A program made the translations under genes and the position numbers. A stretch of DNA of 64,000 bases from Phocoena phocoena (lineage: Eukaryota; Chordata; Mammalia; Artiodactyla; Phocoenidae), in contig NC_089220.1 of assembly GCF_963924675.1 (NCBI RefSeq), positions 83,765,168 through 83,829,167 on the forward strand. The letters are read 5' to 3'. Shown here one piece after another: positions 24,599-36,154 of the stretch (position 1 is its first letter; each line of letters starts with the position of its first letter). The notes under the pieces were generated by a model. It was not told where the DNA came from. It searched no databases and worked only from the letters and a program-made list of their open reading frames with translations.

Positions 24599-25033
24599 TG
24601 ATGGGTAATTTTGTGTGTCATCTTGCCTGGGCCACACTGTGCCCAGCTATTTGGTCAAACATTATTCTGGGTGTTTGGGGATGAGACTAACAGTTAAATT
24701 GGTAGACTAATTAAAGCAGATTACATTCCCTAATGTGGGTGTGCCACATCCAATCAGTTGAAGGTCTGAATGAAAAAATGGCCAACCCTCCTGAGAGTAA
24801 GGGGGAGCTCCTCCTGCCTGACTACCTTAAGCTGGGACATTGGTCTTTTCCTGCCTTTGGACTCAAACGGAAACATCAGCTTTTCTTGAGACTTGAGCCT
24901 GCTGGCTTTGGACTGGAACTTACACCATCATCTCCCCTAGGTCTTCAGCTTGCCAACTGCAGATCTTAGGACTTCTCAGCTTTCATAATTGCCTGAGCCA
25001 ATTCCTTATAATAAATACACACACACACACACA

Positions 25034-25074
<41 letters not shown>

Positions 25075-25113
25075 TCTATTAGTTGTATTTCTTTGGAGAA
25101 CCATACTAATACA
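24599..25113 (+). repeat. Interspersed LTR-like repeat, unassigned, with (CA)n inside
   Basis: A recurrent mammalian repeat starting TGATGGGTAATTTTGTG and ending ACTAATACA, with 'ccaatcagttgaaggtctga' and 'tgagccaattccttataata' inside. The ends resemble TG...CA, but I could not see a clean 5-bp TSD, so I do not name the family. A (CA)n run occupies 25014-25072. Confidence 0.65.
25014..25072 (+). repeat. (CA)n microsatellite
   Basis: About 29 ca units with one ag interruption, expanded within the preceding interspersed repeat. Confidence 0.97.
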
Positions 25114-25417
25114 ATTTTGATGGATATTCTTAAATTTTCACAATTAAGACAATAAAAATGACTAGAAAAACATCAACCTAAGGACTGGTGTGAGCATTAA
25201 ATAAAGGGTTACTCATAGAACTAAGACTGAGTGAGGGTTAAAACAGAAAATATAGGGCACAAAGGCCATATGCTCATACAGTGTAGCTACAGAAAACTGT
25301 AAAAATGGGAGAATGGGGAGAACATATGTGAAAACTGAGTTTTAACTGTTCTTAGTAATTACATTGATAGTGGTGGTATTAATGTTACTCTGAGACTATT
25401 GTGTGTGTGAAGTGAGA
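25114..25417. other. Intergenic, nothing recognised
   Basis: AT-rich sequence with no repeat or exon that I can name. Confidence 0.4.
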
Positions 25418-25819
25418 TAAAGTAGATTATTATATTTTTTTTTAATTAATTAATTAATTTTTTGCTGTGCTGGTCTTCATTGCTGCACATGGGCTTTCTC
25501 TAGTTGCAGTAAGCTGGGGCTACTCTTCGTTGTGGTGCGTGGGCTTCTCACTGCAATGGCTTTTCTTGTTGTGGAGCATGGGCTCTAGGCAAGCGGGCTT
25601 CAGTAGTTGTGGCATGCGGGCTCAGTAGTTGTGGCTGGCGGGCTCAGTAGTTGTGCTTCGCGGGCTCTAGAGCGCAGGCTCAGTAGTTGTGGTGCATGGG
25701 CTTAGTTGCTCCGCGGCATGTGGGATCTTCCTGGACCAGGGCTCGAACCCATGTCCCCTGCATTGGCAGGCAGATTCTTAACCACTGTGCCACCAGGGAA
25801 GTCCTAAAGTAGATTATTA
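25418..25819 (-). mobile_element. CHR SINE, long type, 15-bp TSD
   Basis: The element spans 25433-25804. It is the longest CHR copy here, with five 'agtagttgtg' units instead of the usual two or three. TTAA tail left, head complement 'gccaccagggaagtcc' right. The TSD taaagtagattatta is at 25418-25432 and 25805-25819. Confidence 0.93.
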
Positions 25820-26441
25820 ATTATGTGATATTCTAATTTTATCCTGCCCTGTGTCCTTGTGAACCAGGCTTCTTGGAGTGGAAGAAAGGAGATACAGATG
25901 TGATACAGAAAAGGTTAAGTGAAAACCCCGTCCTGTATTCTTTTCACGAGCATGGTTACCTTCCCTTGTGCCCACAGCCTTTATGCACTCACACCCCTCA
26001 TGACATGGACTCCAGGTGATTGAGATTCCCTCTTGCCTAGGAACAGCCCTTCCTTTTCCTTCCCTAGTCTCCACCCCCAGTAGCCATGTTTGTAACACAG
26101 GAAAATGCCCATCTCCTGGAAGTGTTTGGACACCTTTTACCAACCACGTGGATGATGAAGTGGAGAAAGTAGATCTGATGAAAGAAAAGCAAGAAGCTTC
26201 CCATAGAGAAGGGCTGCCCTGATCCCTGATAACTTTCTTGTCCCTGGTTTCACCACTTTCCTGAGGTCTGTCTGCATTTCTGTCCTTGGGCTCTGTGTAT
26301 CCTTATACTAAATTTCCCTTTTCTGCCTAAGCTTACTTGAGAACTTGTTCTCATCTGTCAATTTGGAAAGGGTCTAGCTAATTCTTACTAAAGTATACAT
26401 GACTAATAAAACCCCCTAAGATTAAAGAAACAAAAAACAGA
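25820..26441. other. Intergenic, retroposed-like but unassigned
   Basis: A short open frame (26016-26222) is present, but no start context, TSD or similarity that I recognise supports a gene or named pseudogene. Confidence 0.35.
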
Positions 26442-26575
26442 GGAGTTCCCTGGTGGCCTAGTGGTTAGGATTCTGGGCTTTCACTGCTTGACCCAGGTTC
26501 AATCGCTGGTCAGGGAACTGAGATCCTGCAAGCTGTGTGGCCAAAAAACAAAAACAAAAGCAAATAAAAAAAAAA
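26442..26575 (+). mobile_element. Short CHR-related SINE
   Basis: 'ggagttccctggtggcctag' head, 'ggttcaatcgctggtcaggg' B-box region, and A-rich tail with caaa units. No clear TSD. Confidence 0.85.
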
Positions 26576-27034
26576 CCCCTTTAGTCCTGAATTTGAATTG
26601 GAAGTATCAGTAGGAACTCATGAGATAGTTTATATCTGTCTATTGATTGATCTATCAATTGATCTATCCATCCTAGCTCTGTCAACTGAAGAGGCCTAGA
26701 AACAGTGACCAACCTAGGAGCAATGAGCATCTATAGTACCCAGACTGTAGTCTTGAAATACCATTTTCTACTAAAAGAAACTACAGTTTCTTGGAGAGAT
26801 GTTTGATTCCAGGTCTGGGGTAAGAGGTATACAAGATCAGCCTGGACATCTTGTTTTATTGGATAGCAAGGAAGTGATCAAAGTCTACTTCAGTCATGTC
26901 AAAAGACTCAGGAGCCAACTTAAAAAGCCTCACACCAGCCAAAGATGGGACAATTTTAACTTCAAAAAGGATAATAATTGTAACTGATTAAAACTTAGCT
27001 GCGTTCAAACTTGAGTTCATATTGCTGTGAACTT
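26576..27034. other. Intergenic, nothing recognised
   Basis: Contains a small (TGAT/CTAT)-like patch at 26625-26670. No exon supported. Confidence 0.4.
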
Positions 27035-27140
27035 AGGGACTCCCCTGGCAGTCCAATGGTTGAGGCTTCGCCTTCCAATGCAGGGGGATCCCTGGTCGGG
27101 GAGCTAGGATCCCACATGCCTCGCGGCCAAAGAGAAGCAG
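27035..27140 (+). mobile_element. Short CHR-related SINE
   Basis: 'ggactcccctggcagtccaa' head, 'gatccctggtcggggagcta' and 'cgcggccaaagag' at the end. A-rich stretches continue to about 27220. Confidence 0.82.
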
Positions 27141-27582
27141 TGTTGTAGCAAATTCAATAAAGACTTTAAAAATGGTCCACATCAAAAAAACCTTTAAAAA
27201 AATAAATTTAAAAAAAGTCATCTTCAGAAAATGATAGTTGTTCTTTTCAAAACTGGTAAATAAAAAGAAAGAATAAAGCATTTATTTTGCCTTTCTATTG
27301 ACTTTTACCACTGGGTAACCAAGTATTAGCGGAAGGGAAGCATTTTTAAAATAAAAGTACCCCAATTAATAAATAAAAAATAAGTGAAAGAATATCACCA
27401 TTTCGCTATCCCCAATGAATTAATGGATCTAGGCACTCAGCATCAACAGCCACGAACATCACAAAACCTGAGATAACCAGCGGCCAATTTGCAGGAAATA
27501 CAGAAGACAGAGGAACATCTTGAACTGTGGCTTAAGGAGCTGGAAGGATCTAGGAAGCAAAACCCTAAACCACCAACAAAAG

Positions 27583-27840
27583 TGGCTGACATTTATTAGG
27601 TGCTACTACATGCCAGGCATTGGCCTGACTTTCCATGTACGATTTCACTTCATCTTCATAACACCCCCAGGAAACAGGTACAGTTATCATGCCTAATTTG
27701 CAGATAAGGAAAGTGAGGCACAGAGAGGTTTAGTAACTTGCTCGAGGTCACATGGCTAGCAAATACGTGAGCTGGAATTTATACTCTGGCCATCTGGCTC
27801 CAGGACCTACTCCCTTAAACACTAGGTTATATTGCCTCTC
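27583..27840 (-). repeat. MIR SINE, near full length
   Basis: Reverse MIR over 250 bp: 'tactacatgccaggcattgg', 'atttgcagataaggaaagtg', 'cttgctcgaggtcacatggc', ending 'aacactaggttatattgcct'. Confidence 0.85.
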
Positions 27841-30009
27841 AGAAAAAAGTGTTTTTTGAAAGAAATAAAAGTTTTAAGTTAATAATGGTAAGTCCGTGTA
27901 TACACTGACACAAACACTTACGATCCTAAATGTTATTTAAGAAGATATATGCAAATGCTAAAACCATAATATTAAACTAGGGATAGAAGAGTTCAGTGGG
28001 GTCCTTCCCCTAAATCTGGTTTGATCCCCACCAACTATTACTTTGATTCTCTCAGAAAGTGAAGGTAGTGGACAGGATTGATTCTTCTGAGCATACCCGA
28101 AAATGGTGTCCTGCAACAAATTTTAAGGTCCTGTGTTGACATGGCAGTTGTCAGGAGTGATGAAAAGATGTTGGAGGCGTCCTTGTGAAAGAAGTGCCTG
28201 AGGCTTGCAGAGAAGGCAGCCAAAGTGTGGTATCTTTCTGATGTGCTCACTATCCGACAACCCACCGCCCTGCTCCCAAGAGTACAAAGAACCCACTCCC
28301 ATCTCTCACAGTTTCTCTCTCTCTCCGCCTCCCTCCCAGTCAGACCCAGCCCTGAACCAAAGCCAAAATGGGGATCCTGTCTGCCTGCCCCCGGAGGACA
28401 CCTCGGCCCTTGCCCTACTGCCTGGGTCTTTCTCCCACGCTCCTTCCTTCAGGCTTGACCAGATTTCTGGAAGCACCATTTACACCTGAGGGTGAATTAA
28501 AATCTCTGAACTATCTCTTGCAGAGCCATAAGCATTTACATTCTATCTCTAGCTCCTGTTAGAGGGATTCCTGACTTACAGGTGGGGGAGTTTTGTGCTT
28601 GCAGTCCGTCATCGTTCCCACCCTCCCCCACCGAGGGTCCTTGCCAGGCATTCTAAAATCACCCCTGACAGGAGGTCACCTTCTCTCCCTGGTAATAAGG
28701 AGACCCCGGGGTCCTCTGGTGCTGCCCACGTTGGTGTCCTGCCTCAGCCCACCTGCTTCATTCCCTTCCTCCCGAAGACATGGAGACATAAGTATTTATT
28801 AAAGTGAATTTGAGCGCAAAAGAGAGATTTTGGCAGCTTTGGCATCTTTCTTAAACCCAACGAGGAGCTCAGGCATGAGGAGAGACAAGCACCAGATGTC
28901 TGAACATAGATAACTGTCACCATCAGATAACTGTTTCTGAAAACCCTTCCTTTTAATTTATGCACAGTCTATGAATAAGTACATTTCAAATGTGCCCGAA
29001 GCCATTTTTAAGTGAGTACCAACGCTCTCAGTGTATGGCGTCTCTGCCGTCAGTATGATGTGCCGTCAAGATACTTACCTTAATGAACACTGATTTGAAA
29101 GTTTCAAACATTCTCCCTTCTCCTGACATGTATTTCAACTTTTCAGGATCCAATTCTTTCCAGGTAAAAAGGATAAAATAGAAAGGGGAGTATCCGCCTC
29201 TAAAATGGGCGCTTTGGGTGTCAGAAATTAGAGTTAAGAGATTTGAGGCGTTTGCACACAGATTTTTTAAAAGTGCTGATTCCTATTCAGAACCAAGTGA
29301 GTGTTGTCAGTGTCTTCAAATGGGTCAAAATGTCTGAAGTACTGCGGTCAAAAATGACTGAAATAATCCTCTGTCTTTGACTTTGGGCATCAAAGCTGTG
29401 GGTGTTAGTAAATGTTTCAGTCTCCAAAAATCTGGTCCCACACTCTCGCCTTCGCAGTTCGCATTTGTCAGAGTTGAATGAATGCCACATGCCTGTGTTG
29501 CCATGGCAGACCCTCCCCCTTGGCTTTAAGGTGGCCTCAGTGCCATTTGAAGTGTCACAGGCAATGGTGTTGAGACCTGGGTGCTGATGCATGCTGTGAG
29601 TCAGGAATCCTGATGCACACATCCATCACCGTGATTAGTCTCTTTTCCTGTCACTTCCTGTTCCTAGTAGATCAATGGGCTAAAAATGTCCCTATATCAG
29701 TAATTGTTTACAAAACCATCTGCACGTACAGATCATGCTGTTTAGGTTTACAGGTGCATACCCAAAGTGAAGAACATTTGTCTTGTTGCTGCCATGATAT
29801 ATGTAGCAATCCCACCAGAGTCGATGCTCCACAGATTCATTAAGCAGGGGGGGGGGGGGCGCCAATTCTGTTAGTATGTGATTTCCCATGGACAAATGAT
29901 GACTCTCTTTCCACTGAAATATGGTACCTTCTTCAGTGAATCCTAATGCACAGATTTCAACGTCACAACTGCACGCTCTAACAGAATAATCAAGCTTCTA
30001 GAAAGAGTT
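27841..30009. other. Repeat-poor intergenic block of about 2.1 kb
   Basis: No SINE, LINE or LTR that I can recognise, unlike the DNA on both sides. It includes a 13-14 base G run at 29848-29861. Open frames up to about 110 codons occur on both strands and look random. See the finding on this block. Confidence 0.45.
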
Positions 30010-30540
30010 GTTTACATCTGTTGTCTCCATTTCCGAACTTCCTATTTATTCCTAAACTCCAGCGCCCATAACTCCATAGAAACATCTTTCCCCAAGATCA
30101 CCAATGACCTCTGACTCACTAGATCCAGTGGGCATCTTCAGGCTCCATTCTTGACCTCCCAGGAGTATTCAACCCTGTGGACCACACTCTTTCCTGAAAC
30201 ACACTCCTCCCTTAGATTTCTGGACAACCCCCTCTACTGGTGTCCCTCCTCACTCTCTGACCCTACTGCTCTGGCTGCTTTGTGGACTTATCTTCATTCA
30301 GTCATTGCATGTTGAGGCTCTTCAAGACCTTTCCTGGGCCCCTTTCTCTCTTGCTTTCTCCCCCAGCCATGCATTCATGCCCAGTGTTTCAAGTACCATG
30401 TATGTCAATGAGCTCACACACAGATCTCTAGCCCAGGTCTCGCCCTCTAAGTTACAGAGTTACATGTCCAGCTGGTAATTAACATCACTACTTGGATGTC
30501 TCAAAGGTACTTCCAACTCAACATGTCCAAAACTCATGGT
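30010..30540 (+). mobile_element. L2 LINE fragment (coding part)
   Basis: 'ttgacctcccaggagtattc', 'cttggatgtctcaaaggtac' and 'caactcaacatgtccaaaac' are typical of the L2 reverse-transcriptase 3' region. Frames are broken. Confidence 0.6.
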
Positions 30541-30546
30541 TTTTCC

Positions 30547-30635
30547 CTAAGAAAAAGAAGAAGGAGGCAGAAAAGAGAAGCAAAGGGAAAAGAAGAGAAG
30601 AGAAAGAGAGAAGGGGGAGAGAAGAGGAACACACC
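30547..30635 (+). repeat. Purine-rich (GAA/GGA) tract
   Basis: About 90 bases that are almost all A and G, directly after the L2 fragment. Confidence 0.9.
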
Positions 30636-31149
30636 TCCCAAGTCTGGATATTTTTTGAGCTTTATCATTATGTTCTCACAACCTGACAACCTGGAGGTCA
30701 GTCATGGGCATTAAAAATGCAATGATCTCTCGTGACAAGCTCCCAATACATTGACATCATTGGGTGAGATCCCAGCACCCCTGATCCACCCTCTTCAGGT
30801 CAGCTGAAGCTGCCCCCGCTGTGCTTGCCTCTCCCACCCTACTACATTCTGTAGCTGCCATTTCCTTATTGCTCCAGCCACCCGGTGACAAAAAGAAGCC
30901 AGGGCCACCACCCTGGCCCTCATGACATTCAACTGCTGCTGCCATCAAGGCAGGGGTGGGAGGATGTTTCCTCCACTGTCACCACGCTCAGCTTTCTCAA
31001 GTCTGGGCAAACCCTGAACCGTCTGGCCTGTGAGTGGGACACCAGCTACTGCCCTGGGATGGTGTGTACAAGTGGCCTAACCCTCTCATACCTGCCCACC
31101 CAGTTTGCTTCTTTCAGAAGTTTGGGGCAGCATTTTTCTCTTTCTTATT
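30636..31149. other. Intergenic, nothing recognised
   Basis: Unique-looking. Open frames lack support. Confidence 0.4.
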
Positions 31150-31311
31150 TAGGAGAGTTGATTTTGTGTTTTGTTTTGTTTTGTTTGGCCACGCTGTGTG
31201 GCTTGCAGGATTTTAGTTCTCGGACCAGGGATCGAACCCCAGCCCCCTGCAGTGGAAGTGTGGAGTTCTAACCACTGAATCACCAGGGAATTCCGTAGGA
31301 GAGATGATTTT
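31150..31311 (-). mobile_element. Short CHR-related SINE, 16-bp TSD
   Basis: The element spans 31166-31295, reversed. It begins with (TTTTG)n and ends with the head complement 'atcaccagggaattcc'. TSD taggagagttgatttt (31150-31165) versus taggagagatgatttt (31296-31311), one mismatch. Confidence 0.9.
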
Positions 31312-31388
31312 GGAACCTCTGGAGTCCAACCTTGAACCCCCAAATCCCTCTGCCATTTCCGCAGGATACACAGCGGGCCTTTGTATAA

Positions 31389-31636
31389 AAGAGGTTCTTG
31401 GGCTTCCCTGGTGGCGCAGTGGTTGGGAGTCCACCTGCCAATGCAGGGGACACGGGTTCGTGCCCCGGTCTGGGAGGATCCCATATGCCGCGGAGCGGCT
31501 GGGCCCGTGAGCCGTGGCCGCTGAGCCTGCACATCCGGAGCCTGTGCTCCGCAACGGGAGAGGCCACAGCAGTGAGAGGCCCGCGTACCGCAAAACAAAA
31601 ACAAAAATAACTATATATATATATAAGAGGTTCTTG
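31389..31636 (+). mobile_element. CHR SINE with 12-bp TSD
   Basis: The element spans 31401-31624. The tRNA-like head includes 'ggcgcagtggttgggagtcc' and B-box-like 'gggttcgtgccccggtctgg'. The body ends 'ggcccgcgtaccgcaaaac' with an A-rich then (TA)n tail. TSD aagaggttcttg at 31389-31400 and 31625-31636. Confidence 0.94.
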
Positions 31637-31679
31637 ATAGCCAGCTCCATTATCCTAGACCTAAGATGACCCCCGCATA

Positions 31680-32025
31680 ATCCTTGCTACACTTTCCCCT
31701 CTGCCAAGATACCTCCCCCATCCCCTCAGGCTCTCACATAGTCTAAGCCTCCTCAGCTCAGTCCTTACTTTCTCAGGGCAGCCTCCTCTGACCTGCAGAC
31801 CAGATCAGATCTCTCTGCGGTTTGCTCCCTCTCCTCCAGCTCTTACTACAGTTTGTAATTCTATATTTGATTTCTATCTACATCCCCCTCTAGAAGATAA
31901 GTTCATTGAAGGCAGTAATTCTGTCTTTTTTGCCCACCATCGCATCCCCAGCGCCCTGCATGACACCTGGTCTGTGGTAGGGGCTCAATAAATATCTGTT
32001 GAATGAGTGAATGAACTAAGATTCA
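31680..32025 (+). mobile_element. L2 LINE 3' end
   Basis: 'ctctagaagataagttcatt', 'cgcatccccagcgccctgca' and 'ggggctcaataaatatctgt' mark the L2 terminus. It ends in tgaatgagtgaatgaa. Confidence 0.85.
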
Positions 32026-32774
32026 CTTCATTATGTGTCAATCTTTTGAGAGCCTGTCTTCAGTAAAACCATTGCTCTGTGACAGCAAAGAAAGCACTTT
32101 GTGGGGCAGTCACTAACCAGCGTGCATTGCATGTGTGAGTGCCACCATATTACTACTTGTGGGTTCAATACTCCAACCCCATATTTTATTAAAGTATTTC
32201 GTTCAAGGTGGTAAAAAACACTCTGTTACTGGCTTGCGGGAAGTTCAACCTGGCTCTGGGGGAAGGGGTCATGTTACGACACTGCAGATAAGTGGGGATA
32301 CTGGTGCCAGGCAGGGAGGAGGCTGTGAGAACGCCCTAGCTCCTGCCTAGAGACATTCTATCTCCTCCCTTCAGCTGTGCAGATTGCAAAGGGCATGAAG
32401 AGGGGTGGAACAGTCCCAGAACCAAGTGACAGGTATTCCTACAATGCCCGCCGTTGTGAGGGGGCGCTTTGGAGGGGTCTCAGAATGAGACTCCGTGGCT
32501 GCCTTTCAACATTTCCGGATTTACTTTGTGGTTTGTCAAGTCATCACACCCTGTGCTGTTGGAAGATGACAATATGTTTGACCAAAAAAGTGACAACAAA
32601 GCAGCTGTGATGTATTGGGATGAGTCTGGTCTTGGAGTCAGAACCAACAATCGGTTCCCTGGTTCCTGGTAAAAGGCACACATGGAGAATGAACCCTGGG
32701 TGAATGGAGATGAGGCTCCTGGGAAGCAGTGTGGGAAGGTGGGAGGAGCACTGGGCTTGTTGTCAAGGTGATAA
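32026..32774. other. Intergenic, nothing recognised
   Basis: Unique-looking. Overlapping open frames on both strands at 32377-32683 have no gene-like context. Confidence 0.4.
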
Positions 32775-33010
32775 CCATTAACTTCCAGGGAGCACTTGCT
32801 ATGGGTGGGTGCTATGCTGAGGACCTTGCAGGCATTATCTCATTTAATCCCACAATTGCCTATGAGGGTTCTTATTATCACCAGGTTTTGATTAATGAAA
32901 TCACATGTTGAAAGAAATGTGCCTGAGGTAACACAGCTAAGAAAATGTCAGAGCCAGGATTTGAAGCCAGAGTACGGTTTGACTTCACACTGGCCCACTT
33001 AACCTTGAGA
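32775..33010 (-). repeat. MIR SINE
   Basis: Reverse MIR: 'ttgcaggcattatctcattt', 'gcctgaggtaacacagctaa', 'gtcagagccaggatttgaag'. Confidence 0.8.
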
Positions 33011-33039
33011 TACGCTGCCCATCAGAAAGTGAATCTTCC

Positions 33040-33160
33040 CTTATGGCTGGGTGTCTTGGGGTAATTACTTCACTTCTGTAAAAGTTTTATTATCTGTAAA
33101 ATGTGAATAATAATACCTATGGTGGAGGGTTTCTGTGAAGATTAAACAAGACAATGAACT
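33040..33160 (+). repeat. MIR SINE fragment
   Basis: Forward MIR 3' half: 'ttattatctgtaaaatgtga', 'ataataatacctatggtgga', 'ctgtgaagattaaacaagac'. Confidence 0.7.
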
Positions 33161-33181
33161 CTTCAGAACTGTGCTAATACA

Positions 33182-33469
33182 GCAGCGACTAGCCACATGG
33201 GGCTACTAACACTTGGAATGTGGCTGGTCTGAACTGAGATGTGCTGCTAGTGTAACATATACACTGGATTTTGAATACTTTGTCTGAAAAAAAGAATGCA
33301 AAATATCTCATTAATAATTTTGCATGTGGAATATATGTGGAAATGACCAGTTAAATAAGATCTAACACTAAAATTAATTTCACCTGTTTCTATTACTTTT
33401 TTAATGTGGCTGCTAAAAAAATTAAAATTACATATGTGACTCACATTATATTTCTACTGGACAGAACTG
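33182..33469 (-). mobile_element. Non-autonomous DNA transposon, same family as 39590-40025
   Basis: Its complement starts 'ctgtccagtagaaatataat' and contains 'aattattaatgagatatttt', matching the copy near 39.6-40.0 kb. It is likely a hAT-type MER element. The family name was not verified. Confidence 0.6.
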
Positions 33470-33688
33470 CTCTAGAGCAGCGGTCCCCAACCTTTTTGGC
33501 ACCAGGGACTGGTTTCGTGGAAGACAATTTTTCCACGGATTGGGAGGCGGGCATGGGGGGAATGGTTCAGGTGGTAATGCGAGCAATGGGGAGCGGCAGA
33601 TGAAGCTTCGCTCCTGCTGTGAGGCCTGGTTCCTAACAGGCCTCGGACTGGTACCAGTCCCCAAGGGTTGGGGATCCCTGCTCTAGAG
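33470..33688 (+). mobile_element. hAT-type MITE with 8-bp TSD
   Basis: A 203-bp element (33478-33680) begins CAGCGGTCCCCAACCTTTTTGG and ends CCAAGGGTTGGGGATCCCTG. The ends form an imperfect terminal inverted repeat of about 20 bp. The 8-bp duplication ctctagag is exact at 33470-33477 and 33681-33688, as expected for hAT transposition. No coding capacity. Confidence 0.88.
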
Positions 33689-34474
33689 CACTATAAAGAT
33701 GAGTGATTATTGTTATGGTAATTTCACACAGAACTCTATTCCATTTCCCCTAGACACCTAGACAGAGTCTGACTTAGAATGAGTTCTCCTCTTTCTTACA
33801 AACGTGAGTTCTAATGAATTTTAAAAATTGTAGGTTTTAATCTTTTGAATCCAATCTTTCTGATGTGTGTTTTATTGTTGTTTTTCAAGTCAACAAGGTC
33901 TTCCAAGTGGAGGGATGTCTCTACGTCTGAGCCATATACACTTAAAGTATATAGATGACAATTTAAAACATTCTGCCCCAGATTTTTTATTCAGGTAACT
34001 GGAGAGTAAGCTGCATCTCACAAGAGCTGCTTTTTCCTTACACATGATAGAAATGATCCCTTTATTCTTCCATTACTTATCAAACGTTCCCTATCCCGAT
34101 TCATAATAATGTCTGAATCATTACAACTGTTTCAAACCACTGTCTATGAAAGTATATCATTTTAATGCATGCCTAAATTTCATCTTGTTCCTTTTGATCA
34201 ATCTAGATAACTTTTTGATCTTGATTCTTTCATTGAACATCATGCTATCCCTTTCAGCTTTGCGTCTGTCTGCAAATTTCTTTTTAGACCCTGTATTGTT
34301 CATTGAGGTCACTAAATGAGAACATGGCTAAAGACAGAACAGTCAACTAAATTATAATCTCCATAAGGACAGAGGGACCAAACTTACATAGCCGAAATAG
34401 AGGAGTGATCTACATTCCATACTGGAGTTACATTACAAAAAAAACGCAACTTATAATGAAAGGATTTTTGTTTT
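33689..34474. other. Intergenic, nothing recognised
   Basis: AT-rich unique-looking DNA with no exon that I can support. Confidence 0.4.
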
Positions 34475-34835
34475 ATTTAGGGTAACACTAGCTGCTGTAA
34501 CACATAAATCCCAACATCTCGGAGGTTTAACACAACAGAAGTTTATTTCTTCCTCATAAAACAGTCTGGTGTTAACGTTCCTGCTCAGTGGGTACCTGTC
34601 TTTCCTCTGGTGATTCCTTCCCTCACGTGGCTCTGCCATCTCCCAGGGCCTTGTCACTCCCTGCAGCCAATCAGCAAAGAAAGAACTTGGAGAAGGCACC
34701 CACATTTCTTAAACCTGGCCTGAAAATGGTATAAAATGACTTCTGTTCATATTCTACCAATGCAAATTTAGCACGTGGTCCCTCCCATAAGGGGAGCTGG
34801 AAATACAGATCCAGGATGGGAAGCCCCTTTCTAGA
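34475..34835. repeat. Unassigned old interspersed repeat
   Basis: 'actagctgctgtaacacata', 'cagaagtttatttcttcctc' and 'gtggctctgccatctcccag' match a repeat seen often in mammalian genomes. I cannot place the family with certainty. Confidence 0.45.
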
Positions 34836-35699
34836 AATATATTACACTATGAAAGAGGAGCATGAAGTCTGGTCTATAGCTCTCTATCTCTGCTATCTTC
34901 TAAATGGTAATTATTTCCATAAGGCTGCAAAAATGCATGCAAAATAATCTAGATGTATTTTCAGACTTCACAAATCTTTACCCATTATCACTGCCCCCAA
35001 AACACATTAAATAACACTTAAAATGCATGGCATAAAATAATAGAAATAATAAAAGACTGTGTAATCATTTATGTTTTATAGGGATACTACACTATCGCAT
35101 CAAAGGCAATGGTCATAAAACTGTACCCCTAGGATGGAAAGAGTTGGCTATAGAGAGTGGCAAGATGACCAACCTTCACCTCTATTCACTCCATTGTGGG
35201 GGGCAGATACAGAGAGAGGGCAAGATAAATCAATGTGAGGGAGGCAGCGGTCTGGTCTCCTTCTCGTGGCCCTTCAAGTTGATAAAGAAGAAGTGAAATG
35301 TCAACTGTTTTCTTTTTTTAATTTTAGTAACAAAAATCACATGGTTACTCATGTTTGTTCTCTTTTGGCCAAAGTTTCTGGATGACTTGCCAGCTAAATA
35401 CCTTAGAAAGATGCCTTAATACCTAAATGATCATATACATATGTGAAAAATAATGTGAAACTTTGAAGGGTAAACATGAACAATGCCTCTCAATCTCTTT
35501 ATATTCCCCACAGGACCTGGCAGTGCCTTGCCACGGCAGGCCCCTGCTAAGTAGATATTGATTTTTGATGGATTAAGGTGGATCCAGAGTTTGTTATGAC
35601 TGTGCCTTACCTGAGTATTCTGTTCTAAAATATTTATTTTAATACTTTTGTATATATTATAGGCATCAATCCCCTTCATGGACACTCTTTCTTTGATGT
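34836..35699. other. Intergenic, nothing recognised
   Basis: AT-rich. No repeat or exon that I can name. Confidence 0.4.
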
Positions 35700-35704
35700 G
35701 AAAA

Positions 35705-35711
35705 TGTACCC

Positions 35712-35753
<42 letters not shown>

Positions 35754-35959
35754 CGTTACGCGGGCCTCTCACTGTTGTGGCCTCTCCCGTTGCGGAGGAC
35801 AGGCTCCGGACGCGCAGGCTCAGCGGCCATGGCTCACGGGCCCAGCCGCTCCGCGGCATGTGGGATCCTCCCAGACCGGGGCACGAACCCGTGTCCCCTG
35901 CATCGGCAGGCGGACTCTCAACCACTGCGCCACCAGGGAAGCCCTGTACCCTATTTTTT
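35705..35959 (-). mobile_element. CHR SINE with TSD
   Basis: The element spans 35718-35944. A pure T run of about 35 bases is the reverse complement of a long, little-eroded A tail, which suggests a young insertion. Head complement 'gcgccaccagggaagccc' at the right. TSD tgtaccctattttt at 35705 and 35945. Confidence 0.93.
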
Positions 35960-35967
35960 AACTAAAA

Positions 35968-36101
35968 AAATTTTTTTTATTTTTATTTTTTTGGCCAGGC
36001 TGCGTGGCTTGTGGGATCTTAGTTCCCCAACCAGGGACTGAATCTGGGCCCTCGGCAGTGAAAGCGCACAGTCCTAACCACTGGACCACCAGGGAATTCC
36101 C
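35968..36101 (-). mobile_element. Short CHR-related SINE
   Basis: 'ttggccaggctgcgtggctt' body and head complement 'ggaccaccagggaattccc', reversed. The flanks gaaaatgtaccct recur at 35700-35712 and near 36141-36154, so this older copy surrounds or neighbours the younger one. Confidence 0.85.
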
Positions 36102-36154
36102 TTTTTACTTATTTTTTAAATTTAATTTATTATTATTTTTTTGAAAATGTACCC

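Noticed and set aside
31401..31500. tRNA gene-like A and B boxes
   Set aside because: They belong to CHR SINE heads, which derive from a tRNA but cannot fold into a functional tRNA here.
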